From: Dermabacter sp. p3-SID358
Lineage (GTDB): Bacteria > Actinomycetota > Actinomycetes > Actinomycetales > Dermabacteraceae
Length of the DNA stretch: 46,358 nucleotides
NCBI RefSeq assembly: GCF_025147465.1
Contig: NZ_JALXOZ010000017.1
Coordinates: 1-46,358 of the forward strand
Reading direction: 5' to 3'
The notes under the pieces were generated by a model. The model ran no database searches, had not been told where the DNA came from, and saw nothing but the letters and a program-made list of their open reading frames with translations. Position 1 is the stretch's first letter. Each line of letters starts with the position of its first letter. The position numbers and the translations under genes were made by a program. Shown in pieces: positions 24,258 to 33,269 of this stretch.

Positions 24258-25658
24258 ATGCGCCTCAGTGATATCGACCCCGCCCTTCCGCTCACCCCGC
24301 TCGACGGCCGCTACCGCGCCCAGGTTGCCCCGCTCGTGGACCACCTGAGCGAAGCCGCCCTCAACCGCACTCGCATCGTCGTAGAAACCGAGTGGATGAT
24401 CCACCTCCTCGATAAGGGCGCGATCCCGGGCCTGCGGTCCCTCACGGACGACGAACGCGCCCTTATTCGCCGAATCCCCGAAGACTTCGGCGCCGAAGGC
24501 ATCGCCGAGCACGCCGAAATCGAGCGTGAAACCGTGCACGACGTCAAGGCCGTCGAGTACTACATCAAGCGCCGCCTCGCGGGCACAAGCCTCGAGCCCC
24601 TCGCCGAAATCGTGCACATCTACTGCACGAGCGAAGACATCAACAACCTCTCCTACGCCCTCATGGTGAAGGGTGCCCTCGAAGACGTGTGGCTTCCCGC
24701 CCTCGCCAGCCTCACCGCCGATCTCGAAAATCTCGCGCGCGAGTGCGCCGGGATCCCCATGCTGAGCCGCACCCATGGCCAGGCCGCAACCCCCACGACG
24801 CTCGGCAAGGAACTCGCGGTATTCGCCTACCGCCTGAAGCGGCAAATCGCCCGCCTCGAAACCGACGAGATCCTTGGCAAGATCAACGGCGCGACCGGCA
24901 CGTGGGCCGCGCACGCCATCTCCGTTCCCGAAACCAACTGGCCCGAAGTCGCGAGAAGCTTCGTCGAACACCTCGGTCTCACCTGGAACCCGCTCACGAC
25001 CCAGATCGAGAGCCACGACTGGCAAGCGGAAATCTACGCGGACGTCGCACGCGCGGGCCGCATCCTCCACAACCTCGCAACCGACATGTGGACCTATATC
25101 TCCCTCGGCTACTTCCGCCAGCGTCTGAGCGCCCAGGGTGGAACGGGAAGCTCGACCATGCCCCACAAGGTCAACCCGATCCGTTTCGAGAACGCCGAGG
25201 CCAACCTCGAAATCTCGGGAGCCCTCTTCGACGTCCTTGCCCAGACGCTCGTGACCTCGCGCCTCCAGCGTGACCTCACCGACTCGACCACGCAGCGCAA
25301 CATCGCCCCCGCCTTCGGGCACTCGCTCCTCGCGATCTCCAACCTCAAGCGCGGCCTCGCCGGCCTCGACACCGATGCTGAGCAGATGGCTCGCGACCTC
25401 GACGCGAACTGGGAGGTCCTCGGCGAAGCCGTCCAGTCCGTCATGCGCACGCTCAGCATCCAGGGCGTCGACGGCATGGACTCGCCGTACGAACGCCTCA
25501 AGGACCTCACGCGTGGAAAGCGCGTCGACGGCGAGGCGATGCGCGCATTCATCACCTCCCTCGATCTGCCCGAGGAGGAGCGCGAACGACTCCTCGCCCT
25601 CACCCCCGCGACCTACGTGGGCCTAGCGGCCTCACTCGTGGATTATCTCGAGGACTAA
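24258..25658 (+). CDS. purB: Adenylosuccinate lyase
   Basis: Fumarase/aspartase-superfamily enzyme of 466 residues that releases fumarate from SAICAR and from adenylosuccinate in purine synthesis. The superfamily signature GSSTMPHKVNPIRFENAE begins near residue 297. The N-terminus PLTPLDGRY and ETEWMIHLL fit the E. coli-like PurB branch. SRTHGQAATPTTLGKE is the conserved substrate-binding stretch. No clear ribosome site precedes the ATG at 24258. The csoR-like gene follows after seven bases, so the two are probably co-transcribed. Confidence 0.95.
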   Translation: MRLSDIDPALPLTPLDGRYRAQVAPLVDHLSEAALNRTRIVVETEWMIHLLDKGAIPGLRSLTDDERALIRRIPEDFGAEGIAEHAEIERETVHDVKAVEYYIKRRLAGTSLEPLAEIVHIYCTSEDINNLSYALMVKGALEDVWLPALASLTADLENLARECAGIPMLSRTHGQAATPTTLGKELAVFAYRLKRQIARLETDEILGKINGATGTWAAHAISVPETNWPEVARSFVEHLGLTWNPLTTQIESHDWQAEIYADVARAGRILHNLATDMWTYISLGYFRQRLSAQGGTGSSTMPHKVNPIRFENAEANLEISGALFDVLAQTLVTSRLQRDLTDSTTQRNIAPAFGHSLLAISNLKRGLAGLDTDAEQMARDLDANWEVLGEAVQSVMRTLSIQGVDGMDSPYERLKDLTRGKRVDGEAMRAFITSLDLPEEERERLLALTPATYVGLAASLVDYLED

Positions 25659-25665
25659 ACACCGC

Positions 25666-25980
25666 ATGAGCGACTGCCACGGCTCATCCGCCGACGACCA
25701 CGCGCCCGGCTACCACGCCGAAAAGGACGCTTACGTACGACGCCTGAAGCGTATCGAGGGGCAAGTGCGCGGGCTCCAGAGAATGCTCGAAGATGACACG
25801 TACTGCATCGACGTTCTCACCCAGGTGAGCGCCGTCAAGCGCGCCCTCGAAGCGGTCTCGCTCGGCCTCGTCGAGGATCACGTGCGCCACTGCGTGCGGG
25901 ATGCGGCCGCCGACGGCTACCCAGACGTGATTGATGAGAAGCTCACCGAGGTGCTCACGGCTGTCAAACGACTCATGTAA
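25666..25980 (+). CDS. csoR: CsoR/RcnR-family metal-sensing repressor (DUF156)
   Basis: All-helical DNA-binding repressor of 104 residues. The copper-type ligand set is complete: Cys47 in DTYCID, His72 and Cys76 in DHVRHC, matching the C-H-C arrangement of copper-sensing CsoR; the Tyr before Cys47 is also kept. KRIEGQVRGLQRMLEDD is the family signature. The N-terminus adds Cys and His (SDCHGSSADDHAPGYH) that could bind extra metal. CsoR releases DNA on binding Cu(I) and usually controls copA/copZ, but no copper ATPase or chaperone gene lies next to it. It follows purB by seven bases. Its target is unknown; the CopD-like gene at 16745-18547 is the only copper-related gene in the window. Confidence 0.88.
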   Translation: MSDCHGSSADDHAPGYHAEKDAYVRRLKRIEGQVRGLQRMLEDDTYCIDVLTQVSAVKRALEAVSLGLVEDHVRHCVRDAAADGYPDVIDEKLTEVLTAVKRLM

Positions 25981-25999
25981 CCGGGTTCAGGAAGGGCCG

Positions 26000-26012
26000 G
26001 GCAAGCGTCGGA
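26000..26012 (+). repeat. Copy of 13-base word GGCAAGCGTCGGA
   Basis: Exact copy in the intergenic region between the CsoR-type gene and ppdK, followed by CCCTCCC. This is the only non-coding copy. Confidence 0.55.
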
Positions 26013-26133
26013 CCCTCCCAATATTCCGATCACCCGGATGCTGCCCGCGGAAAATCCCTCGCGCGTACCGAAGCGTGGGCGCACAATGGTGCCACCCTAC
26101 CCACCACAATGACGTGTGAGAGGACGGATCACC

Positions 26134-28866
26134 ATGAGCGATCAGTACGTCTACCCTTTTAGCGCCGGTTCGCGCGAGCAGGTGGACCTGCTCGGCGGCA
26201 AAGGTGCGAATCTCGCCGAAATGACCCAGCTCGGGCTGCCCGTGCCGCCCGGTTTCACGATTACCACCGACGCCTGCCGGTACTACATGCACCACGGGCA
26301 CGAGCCAGGCGTGCTTGACGACCAGGTCAAGCGTGAGCTCGCGAGCGTCGAAAAGGAACTCGGGCGCACGTTCGGCGACCCGCGCAATCCGCTTCTCGTA
26401 AGCGTGCGCTCCGGCGCAGCGGTATCGATGCCCGGAATGATGGAGACCGTGCTCAACGTCGGTCTCAACGACGAGACTCTCGAGGGTCTCGCGGAGCTTT
26501 CGCATTCACGGCGCTTCGCGCTCGATTCGTACCGACGCCTACTGCAGATGTTCGGGCGCACCGTGCTCGACATCGACGCCGAACTTTTCGAAGCAGTCCT
26601 CGACGAGGCGAAGGAGGCGGCAAGCGCGACGAGCGACGTCGAGCTTTCAGCGGGTGACCTCGAGAAGGTCGTGGCACGCTTCAAAGAGATCATTGAACTC
26701 GAATCGGGCGCGCCGTTCCCACAAGACCCGTTCACGCAGCTCACGATGAGTATTCACGCGGTGTTTGACTCGTGGAACTCGCCCCGCGCGATCGTGTACC
26801 GCAATACCGAACGCATTCCCCACGACCTTGGCACGGCCGTCAACGTGTGTTCGATGGTGTTCGGCAACCTCGACGATCAGAGCGCGACGGGCGTTGCCTT
26901 CACACGTGACCCCGCGACCGGAGCACGCGGTGAATACGGCGACTTCCTCATCAACGCGCAGGGTGAGGACGTCGTTGCGGGAATCCGCAACACACTGAGC
27001 CTGCCCGACATGGAAAAGCTACTGCCTAAGAACTACCGCGAGCTCATCGGCATTATGGAGCGGCTCGAACAGCACTACCGCGACCTGTGCGATATCGAGT
27101 TCACGATCGAATCGGGCAAGCTGTGGATGCTTCAAACCCGCGTGGGCAAGCGCACCGCCGCGGCCGCATTCCGCATCGCGACTGCCCTTCTCGATGAAGG
27201 CGCGATCAGCGAAAACGAGGCGCTCATGCGCGTGAACGGCGATCAACTTTCGCGCCTCATGTTCCCAGCGTTCGATCCAAACGCGAAGCGGGTTCTCCTC
27301 GCGCGCGGCATGAACGCCTCGCCAGGCGCCGCGACGGGCCACGTTGCCTTCACCTCCCAGGACGTGCTCGAGCGCGCGAAATCGGGCACGCGCTCGATTC
27401 TCGTGCGTCGCGAGACGAACCCCGACGACCTCGCGGGCATGATCAACGCCGAGGGCGTGCTTACGGCTCGCGGCGGCAAGACCTCTCACGCCGCGGTCGT
27501 CGCACGCGGGCTCGGCCGCACGTGCGTGTGCGGCGTCGAGGCATTCACGGTCGACGAAGCTGCCCGCGAGGTGCGCGTTGACGGCGAAGTCGTCCTGCGC
27601 GATGGGGATCTCGTGTCGATTGATGGCACGAATGGCGACGTGTTCCTCGGCGAAGTTCCCGTTCAACCGAGCGCCGTCGCGGCCTATTTCGAATCGGGTG
27701 CGAGCCTCGACGGCGCTGCCGAAATGAGACTCGAGAACCTCAAAGAATCCGAGGCCGAGCTCGTGACGAGCGTCGACCGCCTCATGCGCATCGCCGATCG
27801 CGAGCGCGCTCTCCTCGTACGCGCGAATGCCGACACTCCCGAGGATGCTGCCCGCGCACGCCGCATGGGTGCCCAGGGCATCGGCCTCACGCGCACCGAG
27901 CACATGTTTCTCGGCGACCGGCGGAAACTCGTCGAGGACCTCATCCTCGCGGCGAGCCCCGAGGAGCGCGAGGCTGCGCTTGCGGCGCTGCTCCCACTCC
28001 AGCGCGGCGACTTCCTCGACATGATTCGCGAGATGGACGGCCTTCCCATGACCGTTCGACTGCTCGATCCTCCGCTCCACGAGTTCCTTCCCGACCTCAC
28101 CGAGCTCTCGGTGCGGATCGCGAAGGCCGAAGAGCGCGGCGAGCACAACGAGCACGAGATCAAGGTTCTCGAGGCCGTCAAGCGACTCCACGAGCAAAAC
28201 CCCATGCTGGGCCTGCGGGGCGTGCGACTCGGACTCTCGATTCCCGGCCTGTTCGGCATGCAAACGCGCGCAATTCTCGAAGCGGAAGCACAAGCCCGAG
28301 CCGAGGGCCTCAACCCCCAGGTGGAGATCATGATCCCGCTCGTGAGCTCCGTGCGTGAACTGCGCGAGATCAAGAAAGAAATCTTCGCGGTGCGCGATGC
28401 CGTCACGCAGGAAACGGGACTCAAGCTCACGACCGTGATCGGATCAATGATTGAGCTTCCGCGCGCGGCGCTTCGCGCCGACGAGATCGCCGAGGAAGCC
28501 GAGTTCTTCAGCTTCGGCACGAACGACCTCACGCAAACGACGTGGGGCTTCTCGCGAGACGACGTCGAGGCCGGATTTTTCTTCACCTACAAAGAACACG
28601 GGATCCTGCTCACGAGCCCCTTCGAGTCGATCGATCAGTTCGGCGTGGGTGAGCTCGTGCGCATCGGCACCGAGCGAGGCCGCGCCGTCAACCCCCACCT
28701 CCACGTGGGTGTGTGCGGCGAACACGGCGGCGATCCGCGTTCGATTCACTTCTTCAACTGGCTCGGCCTCGACTACGTTTCGTGCTCACCGTTTCGCGTG
28801 CCGGTCGCCCGCCTTGAGGCGGGTCGCGCAACGCTTAGCGTGGATGACTTCGAGATGAGCCACTAG
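26134..28866 (+). CDS. ppdK: Pyruvate, phosphate dikinase
   Basis: Enzyme of 910 residues from the ATG at 26134, which has AGAGGA eight bases upstream; an in-frame start at 26116 was not preferred. It interconverts pyruvate + ATP + Pi with PEP + AMP + PPi. The N-terminal ATP-grasp domain starts FSAGSREQVDLLGGKGANL. The swivelling domain carries the phospho-His in GGKTSHAAVVARGLGR near residue 452. The C-terminal PEP/pyruvate barrel has LTRTEHMF and the catalytic Cys in GVCGEHGGDP near 860. All key motifs are intact. It is monocistronic with a strong terminator after it, and would feed PEP for gluconeogenesis or run as a PPi-using pyruvate-forming step. Confidence 0.95.
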   Translation: MSDQYVYPFSAGSREQVDLLGGKGANLAEMTQLGLPVPPGFTITTDACRYYMHHGHEPGVLDDQVKRELASVEKELGRTFGDPRNPLLVSVRSGAAVSMPGMMETVLNVGLNDETLEGLAELSHSRRFALDSYRRLLQMFGRTVLDIDAELFEAVLDEAKEAASATSDVELSAGDLEKVVARFKEIIELESGAPFPQDPFTQLTMSIHAVFDSWNSPRAIVYRNTERIPHDLGTAVNVCSMVFGNLDDQSATGVAFTRDPATGARGEYGDFLINAQGEDVVAGIRNTLSLPDMEKLLPKNYRELIGIMERLEQHYRDLCDIEFTIESGKLWMLQTRVGKRTAAAAFRIATALLDEGAISENEALMRVNGDQLSRLMFPAFDPNAKRVLLARGMNASPGAATGHVAFTSQDVLERAKSGTRSILVRRETNPDDLAGMINAEGVLTARGGKTSHAAVVARGLGRTCVCGVEAFTVDEAAREVRVDGEVVLRDGDLVSIDGTNGDVFLGEVPVQPSAVAAYFESGASLDGAAEMRLENLKESEAELVTSVDRLMRIADRERALLVRANADTPEDAARARRMGAQGIGLTRTEHMFLGDRRKLVEDLILAASPEEREAALAALLPLQRGDFLDMIREMDGLPMTVRLLDPPLHEFLPDLTELSVRIAKAEERGEHNEHEIKVLEAVKRLHEQNPMLGLRGVRLGLSIPGLFGMQTRAILEAEAQARAEGLNPQVEIMIPLVSSVRELREIKKEIFAVRDAVTQETGLKLTTVIGSMIELPRAALRADEIAEEAEFFSFGTNDLTQTTWGFSRDDVEAGFFFTYKEHGILLTSPFESIDQFGVGELVRIGTERGRAVNPHLHVGVCGEHGGDPRSIHFFNWLGLDYVSCSPFRVPVARLEAGRATLSVDDFEMSH

Positions 28867-28889
28867 CGCGAGGCAGGCTCAGGATAAAG

Positions 28890-28929
28890 AAAAGGTGGCC
28901 GCGATGCGCAATGCTCGCGGCCACCTTTT
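28890..28929. terminator. Bidirectional rho-independent terminator
   Basis: A perfect 15-base stem, 28890-28904 with 28915-28929, and a 10-base loop. The arms begin with AAAA and end with TTTT, so it can terminate on both strands. It lies between ppdK (plus) and the lipoprotein gene (minus), which converge here. Confidence 0.92.
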
Positions 28930-28945
28930 GCTGTCTTGTGTAGGT

Positions 28946-29668
28946 CTAGAGCGCGTTGAGGTCGTCGATCGTCATCGAAAGCGTCCTCGTTTCGAAGGAA
29001 AACGCTTCCTCAAGCTCAATAACAAGAGGCTTCGACATATCGGTGATACCTACGGCATCCTGGACACCAGTCACGGCGGAGCCGGGCTTGACTTCCCTTT
29101 GGCTTATCGAAAGGTCGATATGGTCGCTGACCGACGGCCAGTCGGTCTCGACTCCATCCTGGAACCCCTTAAAGGAGATCGACAAAAACGGGGCAACAGC
29201 CTCGTGACTGTTGTTCTTCCAGTCGTAGGTCACCTTGAGGACCTTGTCGCCGTTCCAGTCCTTCACGATTTTCAGTTTCGTCACGGTGACGGAGTAGTCG
29301 CCTACCTGGACTTCCTTGCCGACTTCGAGGGCATTGGGATCGGCGGGCTCCTCCTCAACCGGAGCCTCGGCTGGCTTTGCTGCTTCAACTGGCGCGGCCT
29401 CGGTCGTCGGCGCCGGAGCGGGCTCTGCCGTTTCGGGCGTGGGGGTAGGCGTGGGCGTTGCCTCTGGCGTTTCGGTCGCCTGCGCGGCGGCAGCCTCGGT
29501 CGTTTCAGCCGGCGTCGTCTCTTCAGCAGCGGTCGTCTCGGAAGCTGAGGACTGTGAAGAAGGCTGGTCAGAAAGCGCGACAGACACAAGCGCACCGCAG
29601 CCCGTGAGACTTACGAGGGAACCTGCGGCGAGGAGAGAAATAAGGGTCTTTTTCAACGGAGGCCTCAC
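28946..29668 (-). CDS. Lipoprotein with DUF5067-like C-terminal domain
   Basis: Secreted, lipid-anchored protein of 240 residues. The signal peptide has the basic start RPPLKK, a hydrophobic core and the lipobox LTGC, with the lipidated Cys at about residue 24. A long Thr/Glu/Ala/Pro-rich linker (about 33-115) follows. The globular C-terminal domain (about 117-240) has GDYSVTVTKLKIVKDWNGDKVLKVTYDWKN split over two strands and resembles DUF5067 of Gram-positive lipoproteins. Function is unknown. It starts with GTG at 29668 without a clear ribosome site. It shares the terminator at 28890-28929 with ppdK. Confidence 0.8.
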   Translation of the reverse strand: MRPPLKKTLISLLAAGSLVSLTGCGALVSVALSDQPSSQSSASETTAAEETTPAETTEAAAAQATETPEATPTPTPTPETAEPAPAPTTEAAPVEAAKPAEAPVEEEPADPNALEVGKEVQVGDYSVTVTKLKIVKDWNGDKVLKVTYDWKNNSHEAVAPFLSISFKGFQDGVETDWPSVSDHIDLSISQREVKPGSAVTGVQDAVGITDMSKPLVIELEEAFSFETRTLSMTIDDLNAL

Positions 29669-29736
29669 ACGGCATGAGAAGGGGATAGGCGGGTTTATCC
29701 TAACCCTGCTCTGCGCAGACTTTTGGCCCAGAATTC

Positions 29737-30453
29737 CTATCGCGGGCGGATTGAGAGCACGTCCACATTTGCCTCGGGCGGCGCGGTAAGTGCGTAGCGC
29801 ACTGCCTCGCCGATGGTCTCGGGTTTCATGTAGTCGCTCTCAACGTATTCGCCGCCCTCGTAGGCGCGAAGTTCGCGCTGCATGTCCGTCGCGACGCGGC
29901 CGGGGTGAAGCGACACCACGCGCACGCCGTTTGCGCGTTCCTCTTCGCGAAGTGCGTCGGAGAGGGCCCGAAGCGCGAACTTGGTCGCCGAGTACACGGC
30001 ATTGCCGGGCTTCGACGTGAAACCTGAACCGGAGTTCACGAACAGGATCGTGCCGCGCGCCTCGCGAAGTTCCGGGAGGATTTGCGCGGTGAGCACAGCT
30101 TGCGACGTCACGTTCATGTGGAGCAAGAACTCCCAGTCGCTCGGCTTGGTGTTTTCGACGGTGTCGCCGGCGAGCACGCCGGCACTCAGCACGGCGCCGT
30201 CAAGACCACCGTTGCCGGTTCCAAGCGCACCCTTTTCGCGGGCTTCACGCATGCCGTCGATGATTTTCTGCGAATCGGCGAGGTCCGCAAGCACGTATTC
30301 TGCCGACGGTAGCTCGGCCACCAATGTTTCGAGAGCTTTGTCGTTCCGGCCCACGAGCACGAGGTGGGCGAAGTCTTGGAGAGCGAAGGCGGTCGCGCGG
30401 CCGATGCCGCGCGTGGCGCCCGTGATCAGGATGCGGGGCTTCGAATTCGTCAT
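29737..30453 (-). CDS. Short-chain dehydrogenase/reductase
   Basis: Classical SDR of 238 residues. The cofactor motif is TGATRGIG (residues 11-18). Asn114 lies in LHMNVTS. The catalytic Ser141/143 and the YSATK motif with Tyr154 and Lys158 are present, followed by SLHPGRVATDM. It reduces or oxidises a carbonyl/hydroxyl using NAD(P)(H); the substrate is not predictable. It is slightly shorter than the usual 250 residues but complete. The rhodanese gene lies 52 bases upstream in the same direction. Confidence 0.9.
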   Translation of the reverse strand: MTNSKPRILITGATRGIGRATAFALQDFAHLVLVGRNDKALETLVAELPSAEYVLADLADSQKIIDGMREAREKGALGTGNGGLDGAVLSAGVLAGDTVENTKPSDWEFLLHMNVTSQAVLTAQILPELREARGTILFVNSGSGFTSKPGNAVYSATKFALRALSDALREEERANGVRVVSLHPGRVATDMQRELRAYEGGEYVESDYMKPETIGEAVRYALTAPPEANVDVLSIRPR

Positions 30454-30505
30454 GCCCCCACTGTGTCACGCGCGCCTCGAGGAAACCTGCCCCGGAAACT
30501 CGAGG

Positions 30506-30847
30506 CTAAAGTACGCGGCCCTGCTCCCCCGCGTCTGTGACGACGGGTAGGCCCTGCGTGAGCCAGGCGTCCATGCCGCCGCCAACGTTGATTGCCTCGA
30601 TACCCTGCATCGCGAGCCACTGGGCGACCTGCGACGAGCGCCCGCCGGAGCGGCACACGAGGTAGACATCCCGTTCGCGGCCTTCATCGTCCTCAACGAA
30701 AAGCTCATCGAGGTGTGCGGCGAGGCTGCTCGCGGGAAGGTGGCGGGCGCTTGGGGCGTGCCCGGCGTCCCACTCATCCTGCTCACGGATGTCGAAAAGC
30801 ACGGCACCTTCGGGGACGCTCAGGGGGTCTACAGTCTCAAAGTCCAT
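30506..30847 (-). CDS. Single-domain rhodanese
   Basis: Cytoplasmic rhodanese of 113 residues from the ATG at 30847; an in-frame start at 30934 would extend it into the upstream terminator and was rejected. The fold is shown by AVLFDIREQDEWDAGHAPSA and NVGGGMDAWL. The active-site loop is CRSGGRS with Cys65 catalytic, able to carry a persulfide sulfur. It probably moves sulfane sulfur between thiols; partners are unknown. The ABC operon terminator lies just upstream, so it has its own promoter or a read-through source. Confidence 0.87.
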   Translation of the reverse strand: MDFETVDPLSVPEGAVLFDIREQDEWDAGHAPSARHLPASSLAAHLDELFVEDDEGRERDVYLVCRSGGRSSQVAQWLAMQGIEAINVGGGMDAWLTQGLPVVTDAGEQGRVL

Positions 30848-30884
30848 GCCTTCAGCGTAGACGCGAGGGCTCCATACGGACCGC

Positions 30885-30920
30885 AAAACGCCGGCGCGAG
30901 GGGTACCCCACGCGCCGGCG
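30885..30920 (-). terminator. Terminator of the second ABC operon
   Basis: A 10-base perfect stem (30889-30898 with 30911-30920) encloses GGGGTACCCC, itself palindromic. On the minus strand the stem is followed by TTTT (30888-30885). It lies 25 bases after the stop of the permease gene. Confidence 0.88.
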
Positions 30921-30945
30921 CAAAATCTGCCCACATTATGGCTTC

Positions 30946-32301
30946 CTAGCCAGCTGCACGCACGCGCGCACGGGCCGCGCGCGCCACGAGCGGAGAGCTT
31001 ACAAGCGCCGACGCCGCCACGAGGCCGAGCGCCGCCACGACACTCACGAGGAAGCCCAGAGCCACGAGAGGATTCGTGGCCGACGACCCCATGAGAGCGA
31101 GCAGCACGAGAGCTGCCATGAACACGGAGACCACGAGAGAAATCCCCACGGGAATCGCGATTTCGGCAATGCGCGCGCGGTGCAACTGGCTCACACTCGC
31201 CCCCGCGACGTGCTGGGCGCGATACCTCGGTGCCTGGTCGATCACGCGCGCGGTCTGCGTCACACCCGTGCTCACGGCAGCAAGCACCGCGGCGATCCCG
31301 ACCGTGAGAAGCGCGCCCGTCACGAGAGCCTGATTCATGAGCTGCGCGACTGCATCACCATTCGGGAAGGTCGTGATGATTGACGCGAACCCGGCGACGA
31401 CGAGAGCGATCGTCACGCCAGACACCGCTCGCCAGCCCGCACGCGGATCCGAGGTGAGGCGCCGCGCCCCCACAAGGAGGCCCGGGGTCGGTGCAAGGAA
31501 CGCGGCGAACCGCGCCACGATCCACACGATGAACGGGCCCGCGAGATTGACGGCAAACACCATCGTGCCCACGGTCGCGAGGACGCCCACGATGATGGCA
31601 CCGAGCGAGACGCCCTCGATTCTCGGGAGGAAGGTTGCCACAACCAGGAACACGACGATACTCAGCACCCACACGAGAAGACGCACGACAGACATGCGCA
31701 CCGTATGCGCGCCGCGCGCGATGCCGAGGGGACTCAGGGCGACACCCGTGAGAGTGATGGCGGCGGACAGCGCCGCGAAGAGCGCGAGCGCAAAAGGCGT
31801 GAGTGCGAGCGCCCACCATGGCAAGATGAGCTCGCCCACCGTGAACTTTCGGATCCCGAAATCGAGGTGCGAAAGAGGCCACGCCGCGGCAACATGCACG
31901 CCAGCACCGATCGCTGCTCCCACGATGGATTGCCAGGCAACGTCGGACACCGCGACCCCCGCGACCTGCGCGCGCGTTCCCCCAACGAGCCTCACCGCCG
32001 CCAAATCCTTCTCGCGGCGAGCGAGCGAAAGCCGAGCCGCCGCCCCGCCGAGCGCGATTGCGTTCGGTACGAGCAGAACGCACGCGAAGACCGCGCATAT
32101 CACGAGCATCGGCATGATCTGCGCCTCGGGGGATGCATTCGCGCTCGAAAGGTCAAAACCTTCGGCGCCAAGACGCCCGTAGAACGCACCCGTGCCCGCG
32201 AGCACGGTGCACACGATCGCGGTTGCCGCCGCAAACGCAATGACGGGAAGGGCATTGGCGAGGGAGTTTCGCCCCCGTACGAGCATGGGAAGAGCCTTCA
32301 T
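30946..32301 (-). CDS. ABC transporter permease with two FtsX-like halves
   Basis: Polytopic membrane protein of 451 residues with about ten hydrophobic helices. It has a first FtsX-like core (about 60-200, containing REKDLAAVRLVGGTRAQV) and a second towards the C-terminus (about 310-445, containing APRYRAQHVAGASVSQL). Such duplicated permeases work with a LolD/MacB-type ATPase in lipoprotein, peptide or antibiotic handling. The ATG at 32301 overlaps the stop of the ATPase gene (ATGA), so the two are translationally coupled. The longer open frame to 32355 was rejected for that reason. A strong terminator follows. Confidence 0.87.
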   Translation of the reverse strand: MKALPMLVRGRNSLANALPVIAFAAATAIVCTVLAGTGAFYGRLGAEGFDLSSANASPEAQIMPMLVICAVFACVLLVPNAIALGGAAARLSLARREKDLAAVRLVGGTRAQVAGVAVSDVAWQSIVGAAIGAGVHVAAAWPLSHLDFGIRKFTVGELILPWWALALTPFALALFAALSAAITLTGVALSPLGIARGAHTVRMSVVRLLVWVLSIVVFLVVATFLPRIEGVSLGAIIVGVLATVGTMVFAVNLAGPFIVWIVARFAAFLAPTPGLLVGARRLTSDPRAGWRAVSGVTIALVVAGFASIITTFPNGDAVAQLMNQALVTGALLTVGIAAVLAAVSTGVTQTARVIDQAPRYRAQHVAGASVSQLHRARIAEIAIPVGISLVVSVFMAALVLLALMGSSATNPLVALGFLVSVVAALGLVAASALVSSPLVARAARARVRAAG

Positions 32302-33023
32302 CGCGTCACCTCTCGCTCGATCTGGCCGTCTCGCATTGTAATCGTGCGTGCGCACGCGGCAGCGACGTTCGGGTCGTGGGTCACCATGACGAGCGCGCTG
32401 CCCGCATTGGCCGTGGCCTGAAGAAGCAGCGCAAGGACCTCCTGGCCGGTCTGCTGGTCAAGAGCTCCCGTGGGCTCATCGGCATACACGACCGACGGTT
32501 CCCCCGCGAGAGCGCGTGCGATCGCGACGCGCTGGGCCTGACCACCCGAAAGCTGGCCCGGTCGGCGATCCTCGAGGCCCTCGAGCCCAAGAGCTGCGAG
32601 CCATTGCCTGGCTACCTTCTTCGCTTTGCCGCGCGAAACACCCGCGAGCATGCGCGGAAGCATGACGTTCTCAAGAGCGCTCAGTTCGGGAAGGAGCTGG
32701 CCATCCTGGAACACGAACCCGAAGTCGGTGCGGCGCAGCTTTGTGCGGGCCGCGTCGCGCATTTCGCTCAGGTCACGATCGCCATAGATCACACGGCCTC
32801 CCGTAGGGGCGAGGATGCCCGCGAGGCAGTGAAGGAGGGTCGACTTTCCGCAACCCGAGGGCCCCATGATCGCGAGGCTCTGGCCGGCGTGAATGTCGAG
32901 GTTCACGCCGCGCAGGGCATGGGTGTTGCGGTCGTAGGCGAGTGAAAGGTCGCGCGCCGAAAGAACGGTGCGGACGGTTGACTGGGCGGTGGACTGGGGC
33001 GAATACATGTGCGTTGTTGTCAT
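32298..33023 (-). CDS. ABC transporter ATP-binding protein (LolD/MacB type)
   Basis: Cytoplasmic ATPase of 241 residues from the ATG at 33023. Walker A is GPSGCGKST, the signature LSGGQAQRVAIARAL, Walker B VVYADEPTGALD, and the switch His is in MVTHDPN. It is the partner of the two-domain permease encoded next. A longer open frame to 33113 is not supported by a ribosome site. The first 20 residues (MYSPQSTAQSTV) are poorly conserved in character, so a slightly later start is possible. Confidence 0.88.
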   Translation of the reverse strand: MTTTHMYSPQSTAQSTVRTVLSARDLSLAYDRNTHALRGVNLDIHAGQSLAIMGPSGCGKSTLLHCLAGILAPTGGRVIYGDRDLSEMRDAARTKLRRTDFGFVFQDGQLLPELSALENVMLPRMLAGVSRGKAKKVARQWLAALGLEGLEDRRPGQLSGGQAQRVAIARALAGEPSVVYADEPTGALDQQTGQEVLALLLQATANAGSALVMVTHDPNVAAACARTITMRDGQIEREVTR

Positions 33024-33158
33024 GCCTCTACATTCCCGTGCAGGAAGGGTTCGGCGCGTCAGTCCCGAGGACCGCGTACGCCCATCGCATGGCGGATGTT
33101 TCGCAGCACCCATCGCTGCCAGTTACACCAGGAGAAGGAGACTCGCTCATACTTTTGT

Positions 33159-33177
33159 CGTGCCACAGCGTGGCACG
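33159..33177. other. Short perfect hairpin upstream of the ABC operon
   Basis: CGTGCCAC (33159-33166) and GTGGCACG (33170-33177) form a perfect 8-base stem with a 3-base loop. It lies 136 bases upstream of the ABC ATPase start and beyond the pst terminator. No T-run follows, so it may be an operator or a second transcript-end hairpin. Confidence 0.4.
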
Positions 33178-33200
33178 TGAAGGGCGCCTCTGGAATGCGG

Positions 33201-33235
33201 AAGGCGCGGCCCGGGATTTCCCGTGGCCGCGCCTT
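33201..33235 (-). terminator. Strong hairpin ending the pst operon
   Basis: The 11-base arms 33201-33211 and 33225-33235 pair perfectly and continue inward (33212-33216 with 33219-33223) with only one unpaired T. It starts 34 bases after the pstB stop. The stem is very stable but is not followed by a clear T-run, so termination is inferred from position and stability. Confidence 0.7.
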
Positions 33236-33269
33236 CATCGCGAACGATGCCCGTGAAAGGGCCCGCCGA

